From Mariniflexile fucanivorans (GTDB lineage: Bacteria > Bacteroidota > Bacteroidia > Flavobacteriales > Flavobacteriaceae), in NCBI RefSeq assembly GCF_004341235.1, contig NZ_SLUP01000005.1, positions 1 to 64,000 of the forward strand: a DNA stretch of 64,000 nucleotides, read 5' to 3'. This document shows positions 44,560 through 54,566 of this stretch, piece by piece. Made by a program: the position numbers and the translations under genes. Below the pieces are notes generated by a model. It ran no database searches, was not told the origin of the DNA, and worked only from the letters and a program-made list of their open reading frames with translations. Every line of letters starts with the position of its first letter. The first letter of the stretch is position 1.

Positions 44560-45576
44560 TTATTTTAAAATGTTCGTATTATCTAATGCTTCTAACTTAG
44601 TATTTAAATCTTGAATAAAAGCTTCTTGGGTTTTAATACCATTTTGCTCTTGTTCCCATGCACCTAAAAAATAGTACGTTATGGGTTTAATTGTTGGTTT
44701 AAAAATTACTAAGTGGTCATCAACTCCTGTTTTTTGTTCAGCTACATCCTCAAGATTGTAAAATAACGCCATTCCTAAATTGTCTGGTGGACTTGCTAAA
44801 GTCTGTTTTCCATAAGTGGCTATATATGCCCATTTTTTTTCTTCTTTTTTTATAAGTGGAATTTCTTTAAATTTAACAATCCCTGTACAAATACCCGCAA
44901 TTTCTTTGGATGGTGTTAGTTCTGATTTGGTATATCTGTCTTGAGGATAAATGGTTAGTTTTGTGTTTAAATCGATACTTTCGTTTCCCGATTCCCAACC
45001 CTGATAACGAATGTTCACAGATGAATTATTATCTGTATTATCAATTTTCGCAAAGGTGTTTTTTACACTTTGAAAATGAACCACAGTATCTGCAACTATA
45101 CGCCCAAAACTGCCAATTCCCATAGATTTCCCTGCTTTTAGAATATCCTGACCCCAAGGTGAAGGTTCATGATATGAATCAAACCCATCTTGTCCAACAT
45201 AAGGAAGCACTAAAGAATCTACTTTTTTTCCAAAAATATCTATGGCATTTCTCCAATCTAGATATAAACGATAACCAATTTGGTTATTTTCCCAACCTGG
45301 ACCTTCATAGCGTAAAAACCAAGTATGGTCTGTATGTTCTGAAGGAACTTGAAGTTCATCTACATTTTTAAAAGACGTTCCAGCACTATATTCTTTATGT
45401 CCTCTTGAACCATCAACCCAATCCCCGCCTTGAGCAATAGAAATTTCAGCATAAGTTTTGTGAGCTAATTTTACTTCTACATTATCATTTAGTGTGTTTT
45501 TAATACTATCTGTTTTTTTCTCTTTACAAGAAAAAAGAGTAAAAATAAATAGGGTTATAATGACTATGTTTTTCAT
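44560..45576 (-). CDS. DUF4861 lipoprotein of unknown function
   Basis: 338 residues, lipobox 'FTLFSCKEKK'. Matches DUF4861-type proteins: 'ISIAQGGDWVDGSRGHKEYSAGTSFKNVD', 'HTDHTWFLRYEGPGWENNQIGYRLYLDWRNAIDIFGKK', 'HEPSPWGQDILKAGKSMGIGSFG'. These recur in pectin/uronate PULs next to GH105 enzymes, as here. Beta-rich; conserved Asp, His and Trp residues could form a binding or active site. Function not established as far as I know. Confidence 0.78.
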   Translation of the reverse strand: MKNIVIITLFIFTLFSCKEKKTDSIKNTLNDNVEVKLAHKTYAEISIAQGGDWVDGSRGHKEYSAGTSFKNVDELQVPSEHTDHTWFLRYEGPGWENNQIGYRLYLDWRNAIDIFGKKVDSLVLPYVGQDGFDSYHEPSPWGQDILKAGKSMGIGSFGRIVADTVVHFQSVKNTFAKIDNTDNNSSVNIRYQGWESGNESIDLNTKLTIYPQDRYTKSELTPSKEIAGICTGIVKFKEIPLIKKEEKKWAYIATYGKQTLASPPDNLGMALFYNLEDVAEQKTGVDDHLVIFKPTIKPITYYFLGAWEQEQNGIKTQEAFIQDLNTKLEALDNTNILK

Positions 45577-45592
45577 AATATACTATTACTTT

Positions 45593-47032
45593 TTAATTAT
45601 ATTGTTTACCGTTTATTGTTGTGTTCTTATATAGGATAGGTTCACAATTTTCTACCGACAACGGTGTTTCTGCATTTTCAATATGAACGTTTGTAAACGT
45701 TACGTTTTTTACAAAACTTTCTGGTCTGCCTTTTATTAAGACACCATATTTTCCACCATTTTCAACTTTAATATCTTGTAAATGAATGTTTTTAACAGAT
45801 GGCATAAAATTGCCTTCTTGCGGACCGTAGATAGCGTAATATAAATTAATTCTTAAAAGGGATTCTTTTACTTGACCTACCTCAATGTTTTTAACGTACA
45901 CATTCTCTACAAAGCCACCTCTCAAGGTATTTGTTTTAATGCGGATAGCTCGGTCTAACTCCGGACTATTCATTTTGCAATCTCTAACGTACACATTTCT
46001 TACACCTGCCGAAATTTCACTGCCCATTACTACGCCTCCATGACCATCTTTCATATTGCAATTTTCAACCACAATATTTTCACTTGGAATATTAACCACT
46101 CTACCATCGTTGTTTCTACCAGATTTGATAGCAATACAATCATCACCAGTATCAAAAACACATTTATTTATATGTACATTTTTTGAGTATTCTGGATCGC
46201 AACCATCATTATTTGGTCCATGACTTTTTACAGTTACTCCTTCTACCCTAACATAATTACATTTTATAGGATGTATTACCCAAAACGGTGCGTTTGTAAA
46301 CGTAACACCTTGTATTAATACATTTTCACAATCAAAAGGTTGAATAAAAGAAGGACGTAATTGATAACCTTCTCCAAAAACACGTTCGGAAACGGGCGTA
46401 TTATTTTCAGACATAGCCCATAAACGTGGTAAGTTATGCTCATCTTTTTGCTGAGGCGTGCCTTCTATGTATCCGTATTCTTCTTTACTGCACCAAGGCC
46501 ACCAATTAGTATTGCTAGCTTGACCATTAAAAATTCCTTTACCTGTTACTGCAATGTTCTTTTGTTTGTAAGCATAAATTAATGGTGAATAATTCATTAA
46601 TTCTTGACCTTCATACGATGTGTGAACAACGGGTAAATAATCTTTTTTTTCAGTTGAAAAAAGGACTTCTGCTCCTTCTTCCAAATGAAGATTAATATTG
46701 CTTTTCAAATGAATGGGTCCCGTTAAAAAACGACCAGAAGGAATGATAACTTTACCTCCACCAGCTTCACTACAAGTCGCAATAGCTTTTTTAATGGCTT
46801 CGCTATTATTAGTTACTCCATCTGAAATTGCACCAAAATCAACAATATTATAAGTGCTGTTAGGGAATTCAATATCTTTTATTGAGCTTATGATTTTGTC
46901 GGCTTCATCAAAAACATCTGCTTCTTTTACTGAATTCTCTTTAGTTTTACAAGCATTAAAAAGCACTGCAACTAAGGAAAAACAAATAAAAGAATATACT
47001 GAATAAGGCTTGTTTATTTTCATAAGAATCAT
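45593..47032 (-). CDS. GH28 polygalacturonase lipoprotein
   Basis: 479 residues; lipobox 'LFNACKTK'. Beta-helix with the four GH28 motifs: 'NNDGCDPEYSKN', 'DTGDDCIAIKSG', 'DGHGGVVMGSE', 'RAIRIKTN'. 'YNIVDFGAISDGVTNNSEAIKKAI' begins the domain. Hydrolyses galacturonan, probably exo-acting on oligomers at the membrane surface. Confidence 0.92.
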   Translation of the reverse strand: MILMKINKPYSVYSFICFSLVAVLFNACKTKENSVKEADVFDEADKIISSIKDIEFPNSTYNIVDFGAISDGVTNNSEAIKKAIATCSEAGGGKVIIPSGRFLTGPIHLKSNINLHLEEGAEVLFSTEKKDYLPVVHTSYEGQELMNYSPLIYAYKQKNIAVTGKGIFNGQASNTNWWPWCSKEEYGYIEGTPQQKDEHNLPRLWAMSENNTPVSERVFGEGYQLRPSFIQPFDCENVLIQGVTFTNAPFWVIHPIKCNYVRVEGVTVKSHGPNNDGCDPEYSKNVHINKCVFDTGDDCIAIKSGRNNDGRVVNIPSENIVVENCNMKDGHGGVVMGSEISAGVRNVYVRDCKMNSPELDRAIRIKTNTLRGGFVENVYVKNIEVGQVKESLLRINLYYAIYGPQEGNFMPSVKNIHLQDIKVENGGKYGVLIKGRPESFVKNVTFTNVHIENAETPLSVENCEPILYKNTTINGKQYN

Positions 47033-47140
47033 ATTATTTTGATGGCAATTTATTGAAATTTTGTTTTAAGATTATATTGAAAGAGGTATGCAAAACCACA
47101 TACCCCTTTTCAATTATTATAATCTATGTATGTGTACTTA

Positions 47141-48685
47141 TTAAAGTCTCCAACGTGGATCTCCCACATTATTGTCTTTTAAAGTTTGGTTTGAAATGGT
47201 AAAGTTTCCACCTGCTGCATTTGTAAAACCAGGATTAAGTGTTGTGTATGTAGTAGTACTATCAAACACGGTACTAGTAGCATAGAATGCTGGAGCATTA
47301 TAATAATTATTTTTCGAAAATGTAGGTGTCGGGTCTGTTTTACTTTGATTTGAGTAATATGCCGATGTTTCAGCAAATAAATTATTTGTAACAGTAATTT
47401 TATTTGTTTGGAATCTTACATATAAAATTCTATCGTCTGTATTTGAACAGCCATATAGAGTACATCTATCTAGAAGTACGTTACATACTACTCCTTTTTG
47501 AGTTGATGTTCCTGCATCGTCTAACCTAAAAAAATCACGACCAGGCGCACAATTATTAAAGGTACTTGTATTAACATTAACATTTAAAACATCTGAATTT
47601 CTGAAATCGATAAAATCACCTCCATTAGTTAAAATATTGGTAGCAATGCAGTCTTCAACTGTAAGAGATTGCACAATAGCATCGGTAACGTTACCCGCTA
47701 TGAAAGATCGATCATAATCGTGAATATTACAACCACTGATCAATAATGAATTATAATTACCAACATCTGAATATCTAACAACATCAATGATCATTGAAGG
47801 TGTGTCTCCTGTTAAATTTAAATCAATTAGACTAACATTGGCGGCACCAGTAACTATTGAGAAACTAACTTTTAACGATGGCTTAAAATCTCTTCTTAAC
47901 CCTTGTATAGTAATCGATTTATCTAAAGTTATTGTACCGGTCTGTGAAGTGTAATCGCCTTGTTCTAATAATAAAATATCTCCAGGTGCAGCATCAGCAA
48001 TCATTTGAAATAAATCATCAGTAGGTAATACCAAAGTATTATCCCCTACATCAATTCCAGTAGTAAAGGCTGCTGTTCCTCTAATTTTGGCTGAATTGAA
48101 TAATTTAGCTGTATAGGCAGTTTCACCAGTCAATCCTGTTACGGTTGCTATCCCATCTGTTTTTTCTTGAGCGGTTATAATATGGGTTATATCACCTGGC
48201 TGAAGAACAAGTTGAGTGACATTACTGTTTGCAACCCATCGAAAAGTAACTTTAGTTGCGGCAACATCACCTGGTTCAAATGGCAACATAATTTGCTCCG
48301 TTAAAGTTGTGGCAGTTTCAATGGCCCATGTAGAGTCTTCCAAACCAATTGAACTTATAGCTTTAACTCTAATAGAATACACTGTTTCACCTTCTAAAGC
48401 AACTTGGATTGGTAATTGAGATGGTATTACTTCAACTGTTTTAAAAATAGAAGTAAAATTTGGGTCGTCTGCACTAAACTCTACAAGATATTTAGATATA
48501 TTTGGGCGAACGGTCCAATTCAATTCTACAGTAGTTTGATTTCTAATGTTTGCAGTTAGTGCAACAGGAGCAAATGCTCTGTTTACGTCCAGATCATTAA
48601 TCACCTCTTCATCATAACCACAACTAGTAATGGCAAATGTTAGGCATAGTATAAACAATGCTTTTATTATATATTTTGTTTTCAT
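47141..48685 (-). CDS. SusE/F-position surface lipoprotein with FN3 and DUF5123/DUF4957-like domain
   Basis: 514 residues; lipobox 'AITSCGYDEE'. Two FN3-like modules (~35-210: 'TTVELNWTVRPNISKYLVEF', 'KVTFRWVANSNVTQLVL'), then a beta-helix-like region (~225-510) beginning 'DLFQMIADAAPGDILLLEQGDY' and ending 'NNVGDPRWRL', as in PUL lipoproteins with DUF4957/DUF5123. No lyase catalytic motif seen. Its place right after susD argues for surface glycan binding. Confidence 0.75.
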   Translation of the reverse strand: MKTKYIIKALFILCLTFAITSCGYDEEVINDLDVNRAFAPVALTANIRNQTTVELNWTVRPNISKYLVEFSADDPNFTSIFKTVEVIPSQLPIQVALEGETVYSIRVKAISSIGLEDSTWAIETATTLTEQIMLPFEPGDVAATKVTFRWVANSNVTQLVLQPGDITHIITAQEKTDGIATVTGLTGETAYTAKLFNSAKIRGTAAFTTGIDVGDNTLVLPTDDLFQMIADAAPGDILLLEQGDYTSQTGTITLDKSITIQGLRRDFKPSLKVSFSIVTGAANVSLIDLNLTGDTPSMIIDVVRYSDVGNYNSLLISGCNIHDYDRSFIAGNVTDAIVQSLTVEDCIATNILTNGGDFIDFRNSDVLNVNVNTSTFNNCAPGRDFFRLDDAGTSTQKGVVCNVLLDRCTLYGCSNTDDRILYVRFQTNKITVTNNLFAETSAYYSNQSKTDPTPTFSKNNYYNAPAFYATSTVFDSTTTYTTLNPGFTNAAGGNFTISNQTLKDNNVGDPRWRL

Positions 48686-48713
48686 AATAACTTATTTTAA
48701 ATATTTTAAATTC

Positions 48714-50492
48714 TTAATAGTTATAATCGTTGACCAATTTACCATTACTTCCGTCTATAAATACTTGCCAAATAGGCCAAAATTGTCTATTATCTGGATT
48801 TACACCTGTTTTGAAAAGCGAATTCACTTTGATATCCGTTAACGCATTCCAAGTTTTAGCAGTGTATTCTGGACCTGGATCTGTGGTTTCTCCTCTATTC
48901 AAACCATAAATTTCCAGGGTTTCATTGTCTGCCTTATATTTATAATATAATGTAGTAGGGACATCGGCATAATCACCTGTACGATTTTTTAAATTCGCCA
49001 TTTTAACTTTTGCTTCTGCTAAATTTGAACCAAGTAAATTCCAACGAATAAGGGCTTGTTTACGAGTCATTTCGCCAACAAATTCAAATTTATGTTCTTT
49101 TACAATAGCATCGAACATGCTTTGTTTTGTTGTTAGGGTATTGAAGTAAGCATCTACTTTTATAGGTCGGTCTGCTGGGGCAAATGCTCTATTACGAATT
49201 TCTCTTAGATAAGGAGCTGCTGATGCTGGCCCTTCCAATTCATTAGCAGCCTCGGCAGCTATAAGAAGTACTTCAGAATAGCGCATATACATAAAATTAA
49301 CACCATCATCATTTGTTGAAGTTACAAATCGTTTCATCCATTCATATCTGTATTTTCCAAAATACCAGGTATAGGAGTTTACTAATTCTTGTTTTGCAAT
49401 ACCATTTATTGGAGTTCCCCAACCATAAGGCACACAACTTACATCTCTGCGAGAATCCGTTTCGTCATAATCGTAAAATAAGTTTGGTAATGGACCTGCA
49501 TTACCTCCTCTTGGTTGCGCTGTATATTGATCTGATCCATTGTGTCTTACTGCAAACGAAAATAACACACGACCACGTCCGTCTGCAAAAGGTATTTCCC
49601 AAAGCGATTCACCACCAGCGGTAAGATTTTCTTGGTTATATTTCATCCAAAAGTCTTGAAAAGATGGTTCTAATGAAGCTTTTCCACTATTAATAACATC
49701 TCGACATTCACTAAGTGCTAATTGGTACATCGCAGCGACAGAAAGTTCTGGATCAGTACTTCTTCTAACAGCGTCCGGATATTGTTGAAAGCCACTGGCA
49801 ACCATTGCTAAACGTGCTCTAAACCCTTTTACAAAGGCTTTATTGATACGTTCTACTGTTGTAGTAGAAGAGGTTTCGTTAGGCCATGCGACCAATGTTG
49901 AAGCTTCTCCCAAATCGGCAATAAGTTGCTTGTAAATAATATCGCGACTTGATTTTGCGATGTATAAAGTTTCTGAGTTTATAGGTTCAAAACGCGCAGG
50001 AACATCACCCCAAGCTTTCATTAAATCGGCATAATAAATAGCTCTTAAAGTTAAAGCTTCTCCTAACAACTGCCCTAGTTCTGTCCCAGGTTCTGGGTTG
50101 CCAAAAGTTCGTAAACCTCTAATACATATATTTGCACGTTCAATACCTGTGTACATTTGCGACCAAGCATTGTTCTCAGTATTCATTTGCGAATTGTTTG
50201 GTTTCGCATCATAAATCATAAGATCTGCCTGTGCATCATTCTCTTTATCTGAGTTAAGGTTCCATTCTGCATCTGTATTAAAACCATAAAAAGGTATAAA
50301 ACGTCCTCTATATGAGTTTGTTTGACCAAATGGCTCTTTTATTCCATCTACGGCACCTTTAGCTAATCCAGCATTGGAAAAAATTATAGATTCGTCTAAG
50401 GTTGATTTTGCTGGTGCTTCTAAAAAGTCTTCCTGACAAGAGGTAAAAAGACCTGTTGTTATTCCAATAATTATTATGAGTATTTTTTTCAT
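48714..50492 (-). CDS. susD: SusD/RagB-family surface glycan-binding lipoprotein
   Basis: 592 residues; lipobox 'LFTSCQED'. N-terminal 'DEDFLEAPAKSTLDESIIFSNAG'-type region, TPR helices, 'EALTLRAIYYADLMKAWGDVPARF', and C-terminal 'FMYMRYSEVLLIAAEAANEL...LREIRNRAF' and 'EHKFEFVGEMTRKQALIRW', all SusD hallmarks. Acts as the lid of the SusC pore, binding pectin oligosaccharides. Confidence 0.93.
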   Translation of the reverse strand: MKKILIIIIGITTGLFTSCQEDFLEAPAKSTLDESIIFSNAGLAKGAVDGIKEPFGQTNSYRGRFIPFYGFNTDAEWNLNSDKENDAQADLMIYDAKPNNSQMNTENNAWSQMYTGIERANICIRGLRTFGNPEPGTELGQLLGEALTLRAIYYADLMKAWGDVPARFEPINSETLYIAKSSRDIIYKQLIADLGEASTLVAWPNETSSTTTVERINKAFVKGFRARLAMVASGFQQYPDAVRRSTDPELSVAAMYQLALSECRDVINSGKASLEPSFQDFWMKYNQENLTAGGESLWEIPFADGRGRVLFSFAVRHNGSDQYTAQPRGGNAGPLPNLFYDYDETDSRRDVSCVPYGWGTPINGIAKQELVNSYTWYFGKYRYEWMKRFVTSTNDDGVNFMYMRYSEVLLIAAEAANELEGPASAAPYLREIRNRAFAPADRPIKVDAYFNTLTTKQSMFDAIVKEHKFEFVGEMTRKQALIRWNLLGSNLAEAKVKMANLKNRTGDYADVPTTLYYKYKADNETLEIYGLNRGETTDPGPEYTAKTWNALTDIKVNSLFKTGVNPDNRQFWPIWQVFIDGSNGKLVNDYNY

Positions 50493-50515
50493 TTTATTTT
50501 TTAATAAATGATTAA

Positions 50516-53500
50516 TTAAAAGTTAAGGTTTAGACCCAAAACCAAAGATCTACTTCTTGGAAATGCCGAATAATCTACCCCAGGTGTTAAAGGTGTTTTT
50601 CTTCTTGTAGAAACCTCTGGATCTAACCCTGAATAGTTTGTAATAATGAATACATTATTAGCCGTAACATACAATCTTAGTTTAGAAAGTCCCATTTTGG
50701 AAGTGATTAACTCTGGAGCTGAATAACCTAAAGTTAAAGTATTCAATCTTAAAAAAGAAGCATCTTCTACTGCCCAATCACTAAAAACATAATTGGTAGA
50801 ATAAGGTGACCACATGGTAGTGTTTGCGTTAAGTGCTGCTAATTGAGTAGGCTCTGTTACTAAAGTTCCAGTAGCAACATCTAAATTTGTCCATCTATTG
50901 CCATCTACCATAATAGAGCTTAAATTTCTATATTGCCCGTTATTATTAGAAGTAGTATACTCAATTTTATTAGCATTATACACATCATTCCCAACACTCC
51001 AATTAAAAGCTGCAGAAAGATCAAAACCATAAGCATTGGCATTAATAGTCATACCCCCTGTATGTTTTGGAAGCGCATTCCCAATAATAGTATTGTCATT
51101 TACATCTACCACTCCATCCCCAGTTATATCTTTCAATTTCATATTTCCAGGTCTTGGAACTCCAACAATACCACTATTATTGGCAACACCAGATTTTAAA
51201 GTATAAGCACCTGTGGTTGTGTTGTAATCAAAATCTGATACCTCATAGCGACCATCACTCTTGTAACCGTACATAACACCTAATGATTGCCCTACATTTA
51301 TAATATAGTCATTTCCTATTTGTGAAGATGCCCAGTTTGTGTTAGCCCCAAAATCTTCTAGTAAACCAAGTGAATTTACTTTGTTCTTATTAACCCCTAT
51401 GTTGAAAGCAAAATTTAGCCCATAATCGGCTTTTTGTATAGCGGCAATACTTAAAGAAGCTTCTATACCTGTGTTTTGATTTTCACCCATGTTTCTGTAT
51501 TGGGTATCATAGCCTGTTCCTGGAACAGGGAAATTGATTAAAAGATCACTTGTGAGGTTTTTATAAGCTTCTACAGAACCACTAACACGACCCTTAAATA
51601 AATCGAAGTCTAAACCAATATTTTGAGTAACCATAGTTTCCCATTTTAAATCTGGGTTTGCTAAAACTTTTGACGCTGCCCAATAATTTGCTACACCGTT
51701 AATATATGTAGTAGTGCTCGATTGAAAGCTTTGTACAGTTTGACCTGATGGAATATTATTATTTCCTGCTTCACCGTAACTTACCCTAACTTTTAACAAG
51801 TCTAACCAAGAAACATCCTTTAAGAAGCTTTCTTCTGAAACTTTCCATGCTACTGCTGCAGATGGAAAATATCCCCAAACATTATCTCCTATGAATTTAC
51901 TGGATCCATCGGCGCGATAGGTAGCAGTAAGTAGATAACGATTTTTATAATCATAATTCACACGACCAAAAAAGGACAATAATCTATCATTTGGACTGTA
52001 AAAGTTATCTACAGAAATAGGTGTACCTTGTGAGGTAAGCTTTTGGGAAGTACTAAAATCAAAGAATTTTGGAAGCCCTTGTATTTCAGTTGTTAGTTCA
52101 TTTCTTGTTGAAAAAATCATTTCTTCACCAATAAGGAGTTTTAAACCATGGTCATCACCCAATAATTTCTTAAAATCATAGTTAAGAGTATTTGCATTTC
52201 TAAAACTCTCTCTTTTTTCATCACTGATAAGTATGGATGGCAACCCTTGGTTTTCTGCAGATGGTCTGTTGCTTGCATAGTATGTGGAACGACCATAAAA
52301 ACGATAGTCTAAGTCATTTCGGTTATCCAAACCTAAATCCATTTTGTATTGAAGGTTATCAATAATTTTCCATGAAAAACTACCAAGCATATTGAAATTT
52401 TTTCTAAGTTGTTGGCGTTGGTTATCTGCTACAGCCACAAAAGGATTTACCAAATAAGAAGATAATGCCTCATCTGTATTGTCTGTAGTTAAACCTGGAA
52501 GCGGTATTGGCGAATATCCAACTACGTGCTTATAACGAGAATCTGCAGAAGAAACCTCATTTTGTTCATTAGCACCACCCCCATTAATTTCAGTATCTGA
52601 GTATCGTAATGTGAAGGACAAATCTATTTTCTCACTAGCCTTACTTTTTAAGGATAATGATATATTGTCTCTTTTATAATCAGAACCAACCATGATGCCT
52701 TTAGCATCATAATGAGCATAATTGAAATTATAATTGATTTTTTCAGAACCTCCTCGAATGCCAAGGTCACGGCTTTGGGTCTCTCCCATTTTGCCATAAA
52801 TTTGTTTTTGCCAGTTGTTCCCTTTTAACCCATTATATTGGTCTGCATCTTGCCAAAGTCCAAATATACTTTCGTAAGTCTCTACTCGGTCTCTAAGCAA
52901 AGCGTACTCATATTGCCATTTTACAAAATCACTAGGATTTAGCACATCAATTGTTTCTGCTATTTTAGACACGCCATAGAACATATTGAAATTTACAGAC
53001 ATTTTACCGTCTTTTCCGCTTTTGGTTGTTACAATAATAACTCCATAAGCACCTCTTGAACCATAAATAGCTGTTGAAGAAGCGTCTTTTAAAACCGTAA
53101 TGGTTTCAATATCAGAAGGAGTTACGTCACTTAAACTGTTTACAGGAAAACCATCTACAATTACTAATGGTGAGCTATCTTGAGTTAACGACCCTCCTCC
53201 ACGAATTCTAATGTTGACTTCGGCATCTGGCGAACCCTCAGAAGAGGTTACCTGTACACCTGCTAAACGACCTGTTAAAGCTTCAGACACACTGGCAATA
53301 GATTGTTTTTGTAAATCCCCACCTCCAATTGAAGCTACCGATCCAGTTAAATCTGATTTTTTTGCAGTTCCATAACCAATCACCACAACTTCATCTAATG
53401 CTTCTAAATCTGGTTTTAAAATTATGTTTATGCTGCTTTTACCTGCAACTTTAAGTTCTTGAGAGGTGTAACCAACATATGAAACTACCAAAGTAGCATT

Positions 53501-53773
53501 TGTATTAACATTGCTTAAGGTGAAATTTCCATCGAAATCTGTAGAAGTACCATTTGTAGTACCTTTAACAAGAACGGTAGCTCCAGGTAGTGGACCTCCT
53601 AGATCACCATCGGTTATTACTCCGCTTATTGTTTTGCTTTGTGCTTGTAAATTATTTGCAATTAGCAAAAACGCACCTATAATTAAAGCTGAAAAAGCCT
53701 TTTTATAGAGATTAATTTTTTCTCGCCCTTTAGGAAACGATAAAAGATAATCAAATAATGAATGGTTTGTCAT
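50516..53773 (-). CDS. susC: SusC/RagA TonB-dependent outer-membrane receptor
   Basis: 1085 residues. A ~24-residue cytoplasmic lead, signal segment (~25-45), a carboxypeptidase-like domain (~48-130, 'ISGVITDGDLGGPLPGATVLVKGT'), the TonB-box region 'LDEVVVIGYGTAKKSDLTGSV', plug with 'SSTAIYGSRGAYGVIIVTTK', and a 22-strand barrel ending 'LGLNLNF'. Imports oligogalacturonides with SusD. First gene of a long minus-strand operon that runs at least to the esterase at 40683, with gaps mostly under 110 bases. Confidence 0.95.
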   Translation of the reverse strand: MTNHSLFDYLLSFPKGREKINLYKKAFSALIIGAFLLIANNLQAQSKTISGVITDGDLGGPLPGATVLVKGTTNGTSTDFDGNFTLSNVNTNATLVVSYVGYTSQELKVAGKSSINIILKPDLEALDEVVVIGYGTAKKSDLTGSVASIGGGDLQKQSIASVSEALTGRLAGVQVTSSEGSPDAEVNIRIRGGGSLTQDSSPLVIVDGFPVNSLSDVTPSDIETITVLKDASSTAIYGSRGAYGVIIVTTKSGKDGKMSVNFNMFYGVSKIAETIDVLNPSDFVKWQYEYALLRDRVETYESIFGLWQDADQYNGLKGNNWQKQIYGKMGETQSRDLGIRGGSEKINYNFNYAHYDAKGIMVGSDYKRDNISLSLKSKASEKIDLSFTLRYSDTEINGGGANEQNEVSSADSRYKHVVGYSPIPLPGLTTDNTDEALSSYLVNPFVAVADNQRQQLRKNFNMLGSFSWKIIDNLQYKMDLGLDNRNDLDYRFYGRSTYYASNRPSAENQGLPSILISDEKRESFRNANTLNYDFKKLLGDDHGLKLLIGEEMIFSTRNELTTEIQGLPKFFDFSTSQKLTSQGTPISVDNFYSPNDRLLSFFGRVNYDYKNRYLLTATYRADGSSKFIGDNVWGYFPSAAVAWKVSEESFLKDVSWLDLLKVRVSYGEAGNNNIPSGQTVQSFQSSTTTYINGVANYWAASKVLANPDLKWETMVTQNIGLDFDLFKGRVSGSVEAYKNLTSDLLINFPVPGTGYDTQYRNMGENQNTGIEASLSIAAIQKADYGLNFAFNIGVNKNKVNSLGLLEDFGANTNWASSQIGNDYIINVGQSLGVMYGYKSDGRYEVSDFDYNTTTGAYTLKSGVANNSGIVGVPRPGNMKLKDITGDGVVDVNDNTIIGNALPKHTGGMTINANAYGFDLSAAFNWSVGNDVYNANKIEYTTSNNNGQYRNLSSIMVDGNRWTNLDVATGTLVTEPTQLAALNANTTMWSPYSTNYVFSDWAVEDASFLRLNTLTLGYSAPELITSKMGLSKLRLYVTANNVFIITNYSGLDPEVSTRRKTPLTPGVDYSAFPRSRSLVLGLNLNF

Positions 53774-53953
53774 AAATAGTTTATTTAGTTGTTAATAATA
53801 GTATGTTTAGCAGTTAATATTTGCTTTAAGCTAACCTCTTAAGTCATATCACAAATACATTTACATTTTATATTGCTTTTAATTAAATTAAAAGCACCAC
53901 ATGAACACATTTAAAGAATTATCAATCAAAACAAAATATTAACAACATCTAAA

Positions 53954-53997
53954 TGTAATCGATTACGCAAATATATAAAAAAAAACTTTGCAACCAA
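53954..53997 (-). promoter_or_regulatory. Promoter and operator of the susC operon
   Basis: Minus strand: TTG (53997-53995), 19 bases, TATATTTG (53975-53968), then CGTAATCGATTACA (53967-53954) directly after it. A perfect TTG-N19-TAnnTTTG promoter with the operator over the start site; leader ~190 bases. Confidence 0.8.
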
Positions 53998-54389
53998 ATT
54001 ATTTGAGTAAATTAACATGGATTGAACCTGAAAAATGATTAATGTGTTTTTCTATTTTTCTTTAATTTTACAATTTAACATCAGATAGTTTTAACTATTT
54101 ATTGATTTTAATAATAAGTTCTTCTGAATTAAATGAATTCTATTTTCTTGTATTACCCGCTAAATAAAACTACAAAATTAACACAGAGTCAGAGCTTAAG
54201 CATAGCTGCCTTTCATTAAAATTAGAGCATAATTAAAAATTTAACTAAAATTAATTACTTACTTAAGATTTTTTCACCTCAAAATAAAATAGATAAAAAC
54301 TTAAATTTTGAAATCATATAAATAAAAAGATCAAAAAATTTAAACTATTAATTATCAACAAGAGACAAATAAAAATAATTTCAAAAAAC

Positions 54390-54433
54390 TTGGTAAATAA
54401 AATTTTAACACTAAATTTGAGCAATCGATTACA
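54390..54433 (+). promoter_or_regulatory. Promoter and operator of the large pectinesterase gene
   Basis: TTG (54390-54392), 19 bases, TAAATTTG (54412-54419), then AGCAATCGATTACA (54420-54433), two mismatches from the perfect palindrome. Confidence 0.75.
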
Positions 54434-54452
54434 ATTTTGTAAATTATATAAT

Positions 54453-54466
54453 TTTAATCGATTGCC
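54453..54466 (+). promoter_or_regulatory. Second, degenerate operator-like site
   Basis: TTTAATCGATTGCC keeps the TAATCGATT core, 33 bp after the operator at 54420 (about three helical turns). Confidence 0.5.
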
Positions 54467-54566
54467 CTTCTTCTGAATTCCTAATAAATAATTCAATAAT
54501 CAATTACCTATTACTAATTTTTTTGAAAAATAAAAAAATCGAATTATAACTAAACTAAATAAACTC

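Larger units (their letters stand above)
53774..54566. other. Divergent control region between susC and the pectinesterase gene
   Basis: 793 bp, AT-rich, no gene. It contains one promoter/operator for each direction and one extra operator-like site. Confidence 0.7.

Noticed and set aside
48216-48419. Plus-strand frames within the PUL genes
   Set aside because: They lie fully inside well-supported minus-strand genes and lack any domain resemblance.
54314-54496. 60-codon minus-strand frame in the susC/pectinesterase control region
   Set aside because: Overlaps a perfect promoter and operator and is made of AT-rich low-complexity codons.
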